A program made the position numbers and the translations under genes. 32,225 bases of DNA from Eubacterium sp. (GTDB lineage Bacteria; Bacillota; Clostridia; Eubacteriales; Eubacteriaceae): NCBI GenBank assembly GCA_030524435.1, contig JAUNGS010000023.1, positions 1-32,225 of the forward strand. The letters are read 5' to 3'. Below, in pieces: positions 14,809 to 23,281 of the stretch. The notes beneath the pieces are model-generated. The model had not been told where the DNA came from and made no database searches. It saw only the letters and a list, made by a program, of their open reading frames with translations. Position 1 is the first letter of the stretch. Each line of letters starts with the position of its first letter.

Positions 14809-15963
14809 TTAGTATACGCCGTAGGTTTTGACGGTTTCGATGACGGCCTTGAGGTTGTCCGCAATGGGGCCGGCCAGGGAGTAGAGGCTCTTGTCGGTGT
14901 TGAAGATATAGCCGCCGCCCGGAGCCAGGGTGTCGATGAGCTCCTTGGCCTTGTCGACGCATTCCTTTTCGGTGCCGGTCTGAAGCATAGTGATGGGGAA
15001 GAAGCCAGAGATAATGTGGTCCTTGCCCACCTTTTCCTTGGCCAGCTTGGGATCGCCAAATTCAAACTGCATTTCTACGCGGTCCTTTAAGGAGGCGAGG
15101 TAGTCAATTTTCTTCATCCAGTCCTGTTCGACGAAAAGCTTGACGCCGGCGCCGTGATCGGCCAGATACTGCATCAGCTTTTCAAAGGTGGGCCACCAGA
15201 ACTTGGCAAAGTCCTTTTCCTTCATGAAGGGGGCCATGTGCAGCGGGATGAAGGTGCGGGCGTAGCGGGAGGAGGCGGGCACGATGCCGATTTTTTCCAT
15301 GTGGGGCAGAATCGCCTCGACGGCGGCCAGAACCTGTTCCTTGTTTCTGCGCATATCCTTGATGATACCGGTGAAGGAGCGGATAAAGTCGGCCATGAAG
15401 TCCAGAGGCGCCTCGGTCATACCGCCCTTGGGCAGTGCGGCAAAGCCGTACTTGTTGGTCATTTTTACAGCGACGGCGCCCATGGCGGCGTCCACGTCGT
15501 TTTTGGCCTTATAGCCCTTGGCAAAGTTCAGTGCAGCCCGCATAGGATCGGTATCCAGGGCGGCAAAGAGACGGGGCATCAGCTTTTCAACCATGCATTT
15601 GTAGGGATCGGCGATGAATTCATCGTACTCCTCAACCTCGAGGCAGTGGACCTCGGGGTGCTGCATGGTGCCGGTTTTGCTCATGACGATACCCTTGGCA
15701 CCTAAAATTTCGTAAAATCCCGGCGGTCTCAGGGTCGGTGCGATGGGCGCCTTGTCGGTTGGGAAATCGGCGCAGACCTTGTCGAAGAAGGCTTCAAATT
15801 TTTCAAAATTCCATTGATCTGTCCGCATATCCATACCCGCATAGGGCAGGGCGGCGTCCCAGGTAATGGAGATTTCCATGGGCACGCGCTTGGGCTGCTT
15901 GCCGTCGTACACATCTTTAAACAATTGGGTGCGTTCTTCCTGCAATAACTTTACATCATTCAT
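14809..15963 (-). CDS. Uroporphyrinogen-decarboxylase-fold methyltransferase-like protein
   Basis: 384 residues with the UroD TIM-barrel fold seen in corrinoid-dependent methyltransferases (MtaA/MtbA and O-demethylase types). Family features include RVPMEISITWDAA near the N-terminus, HMAPFMKEKDFAKFWWPTFEKLM, and a C-terminal GGGYIFNTDKSLYSLAGPIADNLKAVIETV. The His-x-Cys zinc motif of MtaA/MtbA is not visible, so the chemistry is uncertain. It is not a haem-synthesis HemE. In acetogens such genes demethylate methoxylated or methylated substrates and pass the methyl to a corrinoid protein, but no corrinoid protein is encoded here. AGAGGGGAT precedes the ATG. First gene of the operon; a TetR gene diverges from it. 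Confidence 0.8.
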   Translation of the reverse strand: MNDVKLLQEERTQLFKDVYDGKQPKRVPMEISITWDAALPYAGMDMRTDQWNFEKFEAFFDKVCADFPTDKAPIAPTLRPPGFYEILGAKGIVMSKTGTMQHPEVHCLEVEEYDEFIADPYKCMVEKLMPRLFAALDTDPMRAALNFAKGYKAKNDVDAAMGAVAVKMTNKYGFAALPKGGMTEAPLDFMADFIRSFTGIIKDMRRNKEQVLAAVEAILPHMEKIGIVPASSRYARTFIPLHMAPFMKEKDFAKFWWPTFEKLMQYLADHGAGVKLFVEQDWMKKIDYLASLKDRVEMQFEFGDPKLAKEKVGKDHIISGFFPITMLQTGTEKECVDKAKELIDTLAPGGGYIFNTDKSLYSLAGPIADNLKAVIETVKTYGVY

Positions 15964-15987
15964 TTTTAAATCCCCTCTTAGTGTTTA

Positions 15988-16005
15988 CAATGCTCCGGAT
16001 CATTG
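15988..16005. promoter_or_regulatory. 18-bp near-palindrome upstream of the UroD-fold operon
   Basis: CAATGCTCCGGATCATTG is a palindrome with a single mismatched base pair, 25 nt before the ATG. Its size and symmetry fit a TetR-family operator. Confidence 0.55.
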
Positions 16006-16009
16006 TGTT

Positions 16010-16069
16010 TTTCAGAATATTGCGATTAATTTACGGATATTCCAGTAAATTAATCATATCTTACTGAAA
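16010..16069. promoter_or_regulatory. Large dyad between the UroD-fold operon and its TetR gene
   Basis: A perfect 10-bp inverted repeat (ATTAATTTAC at 16025-16034, GTAAATTAAT at 16045-16054) is flanked by TTTCAG (16010-16015) and CTGAAA (16064-16069) with the same centre of symmetry. It is AT-rich and lies in the divergent control region. The remainder of the gap (16070-16213) is AT-rich with no other clear element. Confidence 0.6.
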
Positions 16070-16213
16070 TATTAAACCTTTTCAAACAAAAAGTCAAGAA
16101 AAATTTTAGTATAAAAAATAATTTTTACTGTTTTTTTAAAGAAAGAGCCTCTGAAAAGGCAGCGGCCGTGCAGATAAAACCTTAATTCAAGGGGAAAATT
16201 GAGATCGCTGTGC

Positions 16214-16242
16214 TTGTTCAAATGGGGGTTTCATGCTAAAAT
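16214..16242 (+). promoter_or_regulatory. Promoter of the TetR gene at 16275
   Basis: TTGTTC-N17-TAAAAT with a TGC extension before the -10, 32 nt upstream of the ATG. Confidence 0.65.
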
Positions 16243-16274
16243 TTTAGGTAATGCTATGAGATCAGGAGTAGACT

Positions 16275-16925
16275 ATGGGAAAAATGACCAAGGGAGAAAT
16301 GACTAAAGAGAAGATTCTAACCAGTGCCAAGGCGTTGTTTTACGATCGGGGCTATGAGGCGACGACCATTCAGCAAATTGCCAGTCACTCGGGAACCACC
16401 CTGGGCTCCATGACCTATCATTTTGCCACGAAGGCAACCTTTATCGAGCGGATTTTTGGGGATTTTTTTAAAAATATCTCGGCTGCCCTCAGGGAGGAGC
16501 AGTTTGAGCGCTGGAACAGCTTTGAGCAGCATTTCAGGCTGACGCTGGTCTACTATCAGAATTTGCTGTCGGATCCCAAGACCAAGAGATTTTATTACGA
16601 GGTCTTTAAAAACGACGTTCTGGCCCTGACCCTGCACCACAATATCTCCCAGCTCTATTTGAACTTTATAGAGGAGTACGGTCTGAGAATCCGCCCTGTG
16701 GAATTTGAAGCCCTGATCACTGCGGATTTCGGCGCCAGACGAGAGTGTATCCTGTCCTATTGCGAGAATCGCATGACGATGCCCGTCGAGGACTTTGCCA
16801 TCTTCCTGTTGACCAATACGGCCAGGATGCTGGGGATTCCCGAGCGGGAGATCTACAAGGTCAGTTACCAGTCCATTTTGTTTTTCAGAGCCAACGACTT
16901 TTCAGGGGTTCAGCTTTTAAAATAG
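16275..16925 (+). CDS. TetR-family transcriptional regulator
   Basis: 216 residues. The N-terminal HTH (about 10-56) reads KEKILTSAKALFYDRGYEAT, TIQQIASHSGTTLGSMTYHF, then KATFIERIF, the classical TetR pattern. The C-terminal ligand domain is not classifiable by eye. The ATG has CAGGAGT upstream; Met4 and Met9 are weaker alternatives. It diverges from the UroD-fold operon and most likely represses it, relieved by the operon's substrate or product. Confidence 0.9.
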   Translation: MGKMTKGEMTKEKILTSAKALFYDRGYEATTIQQIASHSGTTLGSMTYHFATKATFIERIFGDFFKNISAALREEQFERWNSFEQHFRLTLVYYQNLLSDPKTKRFYYEVFKNDVLALTLHHNISQLYLNFIEEYGLRIRPVEFEALITADFGARRECILSYCENRMTMPVEDFAIFLLTNTARMLGIPEREIYKVSYQSILFFRANDFSGVQLLK

Positions 16926-16938
16926 CCCCATCACAAAA

Positions 16939-16999
16939 ACAGCCCTCCGACGCCGAGTACATCAAAGCATGTACCCCAGCGCAGAGGGCTGTCTTTAAT
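16939..16999. terminator. Bidirectional terminator after the TetR gene
   Basis: ACAGCCCTC (16939-16947) pairs with GAGGGCTGT (16984-16992), with an inner GTACAT/ATGTAC stem. T-rich sequence follows on the plus strand and a five-T run on the minus strand, so it also serves the convergent gene at 17014. Confidence 0.8.
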
Positions 17000-17013
17000 T
17001 TTTTTAATTCAGG

Positions 17014-17481
17014 CTAATGGACGGAGGCCTCGCCCTTCCGTGTCCTCCTAAACAGCAGAATGGCGAAAATAAGGGCGAGCAGCAGGCCTGCAGCCTCGAC
17101 GGTCACCAGGGAGATGGCGGTGAAGGAGAAAAAGCCTGCGGCGAAGGCGATGAGGTTTCCCGCCAGAAGAATGAGAGCGTCCGGCAGGGTAAGGCTCTTT
17201 TCAGCGGTGCCCAGGGGTTTCTTGAGGGCCCTAAGGCTGATCGTAAGGGTAAAAAGCCCGCAGAGGATCATGGGGATGCCGAGGAAGGCCGGCAGATGAC
17301 CGGCGGCCTCGCTGACGCCTAAAAGGTGGAGCAGATCGGTGTAGCTGCTGATATCCGGCGTGCCCTCGGCGAAGAAGAGCAGGCTTCCCGCCGTCATGGC
17401 AAAGCCGGCAACGAGATCAAAGGCGCCCTTGAGCAGAAAAAGGGCTGTAAAAAGAAGTATTGTATTTTTTGCTTTCGTCAT
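17014..17481 (-). CDS. Small integral membrane protein, four predicted helices
   Basis: 155 residues with hydrophobic segments at about 6-38, 63-84, 100-120 and 122-145 and a basic C-terminus (RRTRKG). I do not recognise the family. The ribosome site TAGGAGGG includes the stop codon of the upstream 810-residue secreted protein (9-nt gap), so the two are translationally coupled. A role in export, anchoring or self-protection for that protein is possible but is inference only. Confidence 0.75.
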   Translation of the reverse strand: MTKAKNTILLFTALFLLKGAFDLVAGFAMTAGSLLFFAEGTPDISSYTDLLHLLGVSEAAGHLPAFLGIPMILCGLFTLTISLRALKKPLGTAEKSLTLPDALILLAGNLIAFAAGFFSFTAISLVTVEAAGLLLALIFAILLFRRTRKGEASVH

Positions 17482-17490
17482 GGCACCCTC

Positions 17491-19923
17491 CTATTTTTTC
17501 TGAAGATAGGCAACCTTGTCCGCTGTGAAATTCACCCGGGTGTTGCTGCGCCAGAAGGAGGCCCAGACCTCCAGGAATTGTTTATCCGCAAAGGCAGAGC
17601 TGCCGTCCAGGGGCAGGTAGGTCAAATTTAAGGCGTAGTGGCTGCCGCCGGCCAGGCCGTAGCTGCCCCAGCTGCTTTCCGAAACGCCGTCTTTAATCCC
17701 CAGACCCCAGACAGTGTCGGTGGGCAGGGTAAAGCCCGCAGCCTTGAGCTCCTTGTTTAAGGCGGTGCCCCGATTTTTGGCGGCGCTAATTAAAGTCTGC
17801 ATCTCATTTTTGGTCAAGGCGTTTTTGGAGACGCTGCCGTCGCTCTTGCCGAAGTAGTCGTTAAATTTTGTGACATAAATAAAGATATCTCTGCTGTAGG
17901 AATAATCATTCCTCTGGGTGCCGTTGGCGTTCCAATAGTGGTGCTGGGAACCGAAATTGTAGCTGTTATTGCCGTAGCTCAGCTTTTTCATGACCTTTAC
18001 AGGGTCATCCTCTTTCTTTTCAAACACCTTGACAGCGGTGATGGTTTTATCAAAATTTTGTTTCAGGCGATAGCTGTAGATAGTGCCGCCGCTGACAGAG
18101 GCTTTTTCATCCTCGATGGTTTTATTGGAGGCCGACAGGGCGTTGTTGATTTTCGTCTTGCCCTCGCTTAAAGTCTTAAGCTGTTCGGTGTCCTGGGCCA
18201 TGTTGTCCTCGCAGACGGTGATCTTTTTCTGATAGTCGGCAATGGCTTTTTCCATGGCGCTGACGTCGGCAGGGTTCAGGCCGCCGGCGTCGATTTTGGC
18301 CTGCATGGTGTTAATCCATTTTTCCATGGCGGCCTTTTCGGCGCTGTTGGTGTCGTAGTCGTACTGGATGGCGGTGACAAGCACTGTGTAGCCCCTGAGG
18401 TAGAAGGTACTGATGTTGTCGTTGAAGCGCTGTCTGTTGTCCAGGGTTTGGCTGTTCCAGTCACAGAGGTAGGTCTCCATGCCGTGGTAGACCTCGAAGA
18501 TATCCTTTTTCTGGAAAACCGGGCTGCTGCCGCTGATGAGGCTGGCAAAGGTCTTAAACTCCGAGAGGTAGCTGTAGTTTTTGTTCTCGGCGTTGTAGAC
18601 TGCCTCCAGGTAGCGCTTGATTTCCTCCTGGTGGGCATCGGCTTGGCCGGCGTTCATCCAGTCGATGGCCTTATAGGCGTTGGTGTTGTAGTAGCTGTAC
18701 TGGTAGTCGTACAGGTGCTCCGCCGCTTCGGCCAGCTTGGTCACCTGGTTTGACATGTCGTTTTTGTCCACGGCGCCCAGGATCTCCTGGGTGCTGTCGT
18801 CGATTTGGGACTCGATGCTGTTCAGCTGCTTCTGGATATCTCCCAGGGCCTTTTCCACCTCGCTTTCACCGCCCTCGCCGGAGCTCAGAAGATCGCTTAA
18901 GAAATTGATGTAGACATCGGCGAAGCCTAAGAAGGAGAACAGGCCGGTGCCTTTGATATTGTTTAATACGGAGGTGGCGGTGGACAGGGACTGACTGGCG
19001 ATGTCTTTGGCCAGGGAGGAACCGTCGATGGTAAGGCCGTCGCTGTCCTTGCTGTCCTCGCCGGAGGTGATTCTGGGGACGTAGCTGTCGGTGAGGGACA
19101 GGCTAAGGTCGTAATCGTAGGTTTTGCCGGAGTCTGTGTAGGTGACCTGTCCGGCGTCGATGATCAGATGGCCCTGGGTCAGGCGGTTGGCGTCGTAATC
19201 GGCGTTTTTAGACAGGGTGACGGTGAAGGACTTTCCGTCCCGGGCGACCTTTAAATCCGAGGCCACAGCGTCCTCGAAGGCGCCGTCAAAGAAAAGACTG
19301 CTTGTGGTGAAGTCCTTGCTCAGCTTGCCGCCGTGGAGGCAGACCTTGACGGTGTAGGTGGGGTTTTGGGCCTCGGGATCCACCAGGGTGATGCCGTCGT
19401 CCTTGAGATCCAAATCGATGCAGCTGACATTGATCTCCGCCGTGAGGTCTGTGGCAAAGCGGTTGTTTTTCGCGGCAACGGTCAGGGTGCCGGTGTCACT
19501 GGTCATGGGTGCAGGCAGATTTTCCAGGGTGAAATACAGCTTCGCGGGATTGCTGCTGTCGACCTTAACCGTGGCTGTGGCCCCCTCGAAGGCGCCGCCC
19601 AGGGATAGATTGTTCAGGGCGTTTTTCTCCCCGGCACTGCTCTGGTAAAACCAGTCGTAGACGGCGCCGTCGGTGATGGTGATGGCGCCTTCTATTTTTT
19701 TAGCCTGGGAGTCCACCGAGGAGACGCTGTCGCCGTCGGCGGTGAGGTCTGAAATTAAAATATCCGGCGTTGCTGCCTCTGTGCCGACAAGGGTCTCGGC
19801 CTGGGTCGGCTCCAAGGCAGTGTCGCTGGCGCTCGTCTCTGCCAGAACTGGCAGGCTCAGATTAAGGGTTAGAATCAGGGCTATTCCGAAGGCGGACAGC
19901 CGTTGGGTCATTGATGTTTTCAT
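17491..19923 (-). CDS. Large secreted protein with beta-rich N-terminus and helical central region
   Basis: 810 residues. A signal peptide (about 1-29, SAFGIALILTLNLSLPVLAETSA) directs secretion. Residues about 50-285 are Thr/Asp-rich and beta-like, possibly two or three Ig-like modules. A hydrophobic stretch (about 325-345, GTGLFSFLGFADVYINFLSDLL) is followed by a long amphipathic coiled-coil segment (GGESEVEKALGDIQKQLNSIESQIDDSTQEIL) and further helices to about 620. The C-terminal part (about 625-800) is aromatic-rich and beta-like. The hydrophobic segment plus coiled-coil bundle recalls helical pore-forming toxins, but I cannot assign a family. No wall anchor is visible, so it is probably released. 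It has a good promoter and is coupled to a small membrane protein gene. Confidence 0.8.
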   Translation of the reverse strand: MKTSMTQRLSAFGIALILTLNLSLPVLAETSASDTALEPTQAETLVGTEAATPDILISDLTADGDSVSSVDSQAKKIEGAITITDGAVYDWFYQSSAGEKNALNNLSLGGAFEGATATVKVDSSNPAKLYFTLENLPAPMTSDTGTLTVAAKNNRFATDLTAEINVSCIDLDLKDDGITLVDPEAQNPTYTVKVCLHGGKLSKDFTTSSLFFDGAFEDAVASDLKVARDGKSFTVTLSKNADYDANRLTQGHLIIDAGQVTYTDSGKTYDYDLSLSLTDSYVPRITSGEDSKDSDGLTIDGSSLAKDIASQSLSTATSVLNNIKGTGLFSFLGFADVYINFLSDLLSSGEGGESEVEKALGDIQKQLNSIESQIDDSTQEILGAVDKNDMSNQVTKLAEAAEHLYDYQYSYYNTNAYKAIDWMNAGQADAHQEEIKRYLEAVYNAENKNYSYLSEFKTFASLISGSSPVFQKKDIFEVYHGMETYLCDWNSQTLDNRQRFNDNISTFYLRGYTVLVTAIQYDYDTNSAEKAAMEKWINTMQAKIDAGGLNPADVSAMEKAIADYQKKITVCEDNMAQDTEQLKTLSEGKTKINNALSASNKTIEDEKASVSGGTIYSYRLKQNFDKTITAVKVFEKKEDDPVKVMKKLSYGNNSYNFGSQHHYWNANGTQRNDYSYSRDIFIYVTKFNDYFGKSDGSVSKNALTKNEMQTLISAAKNRGTALNKELKAAGFTLPTDTVWGLGIKDGVSESSWGSYGLAGGSHYALNLTYLPLDGSSAFADKQFLEVWASFWRSNTRVNFTADKVAYLQKK

Positions 19924-19965
19924 TGCTTGCTTTCCTTTCTGATGCTGTCAATTGAGGTATGGTCT

Positions 19966-19994
19966 ATATTAACACGATTTTTAGGGAACGGCAA
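19966..19994 (-). promoter_or_regulatory. Promoter of the large secreted protein gene
   Basis: On the minus strand TTGCCG-N17-TAATAT, about 43 nt before the ATG. A perfect TTGACA also occurs nearer the gene but has no matching -10. Confidence 0.6.
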
Positions 19995-20103
19995 CGCTTA
20001 AAGGATGGCATTTAAGAAACCAGGGACAAAATGTCGAAAAGGGGGATAAAGCGGAGGCATTAGTTTCCCGAGGGGCTCCAAGATAGTTTTTGTGCCGGGA
20101 ATA

Positions 20104-20112
20104 TGCTATAAT
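20104..20112 (+). promoter_or_regulatory. Extended -10 promoter of brnQ
   Basis: TGC-TATAAT lies 29 nt before the ATG; no strong -35 is seen. Confidence 0.6.
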
Positions 20113-20141
20113 TGACACATTCTACAGCGACAGGAGGCCCT

Positions 20142-21473
20142 ATGGAGCGATTATCTAAAAAGCATACCCTTCTCATCGGCATCACCCTTTTTTCCATGTT
20201 TTTCGGGGCAGGGAATCTGATTTTTCCACCCTTTTTAGGGGAGCAGGCCGGCGGCTCGGCCTGGGTGGCCTTTGCCGGCTTTGCGGCCAGCGCCATCGGC
20301 CTGCCCATTTTGGGGGTGGCGGCGGTGGCCAAGGCCGGGGGACTGAAAATTCTGGCGGGCCGTGTCCATCCCAAATTTGCGGCGGTGTTCACCTTTTTGA
20401 TCTATCTGTCCATCGGGCCCTGCCTGGCCATTCCAAGAACGGCCAGCACCTCCTTTGAGATGGCTCTTTTGCCCTTTGTGCCCCAGCTGGCCGAGAGCCC
20501 GCTGCCCCTGCTGATCTATTCCGTCGTCTTCTTTGCCGCAGCCCTGCTTCTGGCCCTGAAGCCCGACAAGCTGACGGACCGGCTGGGTAAGCGGCTGACG
20601 CCCTGTCTTCTGGCGCTGATCTTCGTGATTTTCGCCGCCTGCGTGATCTTTTTGCCGGGGGGCTATGGCGAGGTCTCGGGGGCCTACGCCAGCAACGGTC
20701 TGATCCAGGGCTTTTTAGATGGCTACCAGACCATGGACACCATTGCGGCCCTGAACTTCGGCATCATCATCGCCTTGAATATCAGAGCCCTGGGGATTTC
20801 AGACGACCGCCAGGTGGTCAGGGAGACCATCCGGGCGGGCTGGGTCGCCGGGGGACTTTTGCTTCTGGTCTATGCGGCCTTAACCCATGTGGGAGCCCTC
20901 ACCGGCGGCAGCTTTGGCCCCCATGCCAACGGCGCCCAGACCCTGACGGCAGTTGTGGTCAGCCTTTTCGGTCAGGCGGGGCTGGTGATTTTAGCGCTGA
21001 TCTTCCTCATCGCCTGTCTCAACACCTGCGTCGGCCTCATCAGCTGCTGCAGCGAGTATTTCAGCGAGATTTTCCCGAAGCTCTCCTACAGGCAGTGGGC
21101 GGTGATCTTCGCCGTGGTGAGCATGGTCATCTCCAACGCCGGGCTCAACGCCATCCTGGCGGTTTCTGTGCCGGTGCTCAACGTGCTCTATCCCATCTCG
21201 ATCCTTTTGATCGCCCTGGCCTTTCTGCAGCGGTGGCTTGGGAGCTTCAAGCTTGTCTACCCCTTGAGCGCCGCCCTTACCGGAGCGGTGAGCCTTGTGT
21301 CGGCCTTGGATCAGAAGGGGCTGCCGCTGCTGTCTGAGCTGACGGCCAAGATCCCGCTGTATTCGCTGGGGCTGGGCTGGGTGCTTCCGGCGGTGCTGGG
21401 CATTTTTTTGGGAGTGCTGCTCTCGCTGGCGTTTAAGGAAAAATGGGTGAAGGCTAGCCCGGGCAAAAAATAA
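20142..21473 (+). CDS. brnQ: Branched-chain amino acid:cation symporter (LIVCS)
   Basis: 443 residues from the ATG with CAGGAGG upstream. The N-terminal signature LLIGITLFSMFFGAGNLIFPPFLG, followed by ATAxKAGG-like VAAVAKAGG and the loop YLSIGPCLAIPRTASTSFEM, is diagnostic of BrnQ. About 12 membrane helices and normal family length. It imports Leu, Ile and Val with Na+ or H+. It has its own promoter and terminator, so it is monocistronic. Confidence 0.95.
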   Translation: MERLSKKHTLLIGITLFSMFFGAGNLIFPPFLGEQAGGSAWVAFAGFAASAIGLPILGVAAVAKAGGLKILAGRVHPKFAAVFTFLIYLSIGPCLAIPRTASTSFEMALLPFVPQLAESPLPLLIYSVVFFAAALLLALKPDKLTDRLGKRLTPCLLALIFVIFAACVIFLPGGYGEVSGAYASNGLIQGFLDGYQTMDTIAALNFGIIIALNIRALGISDDRQVVRETIRAGWVAGGLLLLVYAALTHVGALTGGSFGPHANGAQTLTAVVVSLFGQAGLVILALIFLIACLNTCVGLISCCSEYFSEIFPKLSYRQWAVIFAVVSMVISNAGLNAILAVSVPVLNVLYPISILLIALAFLQRWLGSFKLVYPLSAALTGAVSLVSALDQKGLPLLSELTAKIPLYSLGLGWVLPAVLGIFLGVLLSLAFKEKWVKASPGKK

Positions 21474-21529
21474 AAATAAGAGGTGATCCCGGAAGATCGG
21501 AAGGTATCTGAGAGCACCTCTTATTTTTA
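21471..21529. terminator. Bidirectional terminator between brnQ and a TetR gene
   Basis: TAAAAATAAGAGGTG (21471-21485) and its exact complement (21515-21529) form a perfect 15-bp stem; the brnQ stop codon is inside the stem. The A/T ends supply the U-tract in both directions. Confidence 0.85.
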
Positions 21530-21541
21530 TATTAGCAGTGA

Positions 21542-22171
21542 TTATTCGCAGCCCGCCAGTAACTTTTTAACACAGCTGCAGGTGAGTTCGTACAGGGAAA
21601 AAAATACGTAATTGGCATCAGCTGCATCCATGGCCTCCTGCTGTTTGTCGGTGACAAAGGTATAGGGATAGAGGCCAAACATAAAAGGAAAGAAGGCGTA
21701 GATGAAAGTCTGGACGTCATGATCGGTCATTTTCGGAAAAAACTTTTTCACGCATCGGGTAACAGCCTGCATCGAGGCGCCGTAGGAGCGCTTAAACTCG
21801 ACAAGATTTTCCATGCGGCTGTTCTCCTCCATATCGTAGTGATTCATGGACATCAGCTTTAAAAGCTGATCTCGTTTCTCCAGGGTGTGGGCCAGAGCAT
21901 TGGCAAATTGGTCGACGGTCATGCGGTCGTGGTTTGCTAGCATTTGGCTGAGATCCGCACACCACAGGTCGTATTCCCGCTGGAGCAGTGCAAGGAAGAT
22001 TTCTTCCTTGGTCTGAAAATAATTGTAGATAGAGGTGCGGGTAAAGGAGGTGGCCCGTCCAATTTCCTTGATGGTAATCGCCTTAAAGCTCAGGGTTTTG
22101 TACAATTTTTCGCAGGCATCCACAATCTCTTTTTTTCTCGCATCGGTCAGGGCTTTTGATCCTCTTGGCAT
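21542..22171 (-). CDS. TetR-family regulator of the reductase operon
   Basis: 209 residues. The HTH (about 10-58) contains ITIKEIGRATSFTRTSIYNYFQTKEEIFLALL, a strong TetR match. The start MPRGSKALTDARKKEIV has GAAGGAG upstream. The gene lies 132 nt downstream of the aldo/keto reductase on the same strand but has its own consensus promoter. The paired TGACA-N3-TGTCA sites in front of the flavin reductase, and a degenerate copy over this gene's own -35, are the likely operators. Confidence 0.9.
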   Translation of the reverse strand: MPRGSKALTDARKKEIVDACEKLYKTLSFKAITIKEIGRATSFTRTSIYNYFQTKEEIFLALLQREYDLWCADLSQMLANHDRMTVDQFANALAHTLEKRDQLLKLMSMNHYDMEENSRMENLVEFKRSYGASMQAVTRCVKKFFPKMTDHDVQTFIYAFFPFMFGLYPYTFVTDKQQEAMDAADANYVFFSLYELTCSCVKKLLAGCE

Positions 22172-22219
22172 AGCGTTTCTCCTTCAATCTGATAATTTGC
22201 GTATTTAAAGCCTGGATTC

Positions 22220-22248
22220 ATTATAGCCTCGGTCTGTCCCAGAGTCAA
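22220..22248 (-). promoter_or_regulatory. Promoter of the TetR gene with a degenerate operator
   Basis: On the minus strand TTGACT-N17-TATAAT. The 13-mer TGACTCTGGGACA at 22235-22247 overlaps the -35 and matches 7-8 of the 10 fixed positions of the TGACA-N3-TGTCA operators upstream of the flavin reductase, suggesting weak autoregulation. Confidence 0.75.
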
Positions 22249-22303
22249 ATATTGGACGGGCGGCTTTTTGTGACAAAGGGAGCTTTTAACAGGGTATTTT
22301 ATC

Positions 22304-23254
22304 TTAAACCATGGGGTGCTCCCAAGCACCGCGGGTGTCAACCCTGGTGTTGGCGGCGACTTTCTCGAGTCTGTCCAGATCCTCGGAGGTCAGCTTGAGA
22401 TCTGTGGCTTTGACGGCGTCCTCAACCTGTGCGGCTTTGGTGACGCCGATGATGGGGGTGGTGCCTTGGGCGATGGCCCAGGCAATGGCAATCTGTGCGG
22501 CAGTGGATCCATATTGATCTGCGATGGCCGTCATTTCGTTGGTGAGCGCTTCGATCTGGGGAAGGAGAGGGTTGTAGGTTTCCCCGCGCTGGCTGCCCGC
22601 CGGCAGAGGATTTTGTGTGTTGTATTTTCCGCTTAAAGCGCCCTGTTCCAGAACCATATAGGCAAAGAAGGTGATGTTGTTTTCTTTGCAGTAGTCGAGG
22701 ATGCCTCCCTCCTCGGAGGAGCGGTACAGAAGGCTGTAGTGGTTCTGTACGGCGCTGATGTGAACGCCCTCGGCTGAGAGAATTTCTTCAGCGCGTTTGA
22801 TTTCAGCGAGGTTATGGTTGGACACACCGACTCGTTTGACCTTGCCGCTTTTGACCAGGGGAATGAGATAGGGTGTCCACCGCTCGACATCGAAGGGATT
22901 GTGAATCCAGTAGATATCCAGATAGTCTGTATCAAAACGCTTGAGACTGCCGGCGCACATATCTGCCATGGGATTAGCGCCGGCGCCGGCAATTTGGGGC
23001 GTAAATTTGGTGGAGATGATGATATCCTCCCGGGGGTATTCTCTGGTGAAGGTGCCCAGAAGGGTTTCAGAATCTCCCATGCCGTAGACAACGGCGCTGT
23101 CCCAGAGGTTTAAACCGTGCTTCATGGCCATTTCAAAAACGGGGCGCAGCTCCTTTTCACCCAGGTGATTGCCGAAAACTTGATCTCCGCCGGCGGCGCC
23201 GACGCCCCAGGACCAGGTACCAAGGGCAATGGCGGGTAGTTTTTTTTGTTCCAT
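22304..23254 (-). CDS. Aldo/keto reductase
   Basis: 316 residues, normal for the family. The AKR catalytic tetrad is visible: Asp52 and Tyr57 (LWDSAVVYG), Lys83 (ISTKF) and His118 (IYWIHNP). Cofactor-binding blocks VGVSNHNLAEI and a C-terminal PIIGVTKAAQVEDAV indicate NADPH use. It reduces aldehydes or ketones; the substrate is unknown. AAGGAG precedes the ATG. It sits 27 nt after the flavin reductase gene, in one operon controlled by the neighbouring TetR. Confidence 0.93.
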   Translation of the reverse strand: MEQKKLPAIALGTWSWGVGAAGGDQVFGNHLGEKELRPVFEMAMKHGLNLWDSAVVYGMGDSETLLGTFTREYPREDIIISTKFTPQIAGAGANPMADMCAGSLKRFDTDYLDIYWIHNPFDVERWTPYLIPLVKSGKVKRVGVSNHNLAEIKRAEEILSAEGVHISAVQNHYSLLYRSSEEGGILDYCKENNITFFAYMVLEQGALSGKYNTQNPLPAGSQRGETYNPLLPQIEALTNEMTAIADQYGSTAAQIAIAWAIAQGTTPIIGVTKAAQVEDAVKATDLKLTSEDLDRLEKVAANTRVDTRGAWEHPMV

Positions 23255-23281
23255 AATTGTTTGCTCCTTAATCTGTTGTAT

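Noticed and set aside
14809..15963. Naming the gene hemE
   Set aside because: The protein has the UroD fold but sits with a transporter and TetR gene and lacks the haem-synthesis context and HemE substrate motifs.
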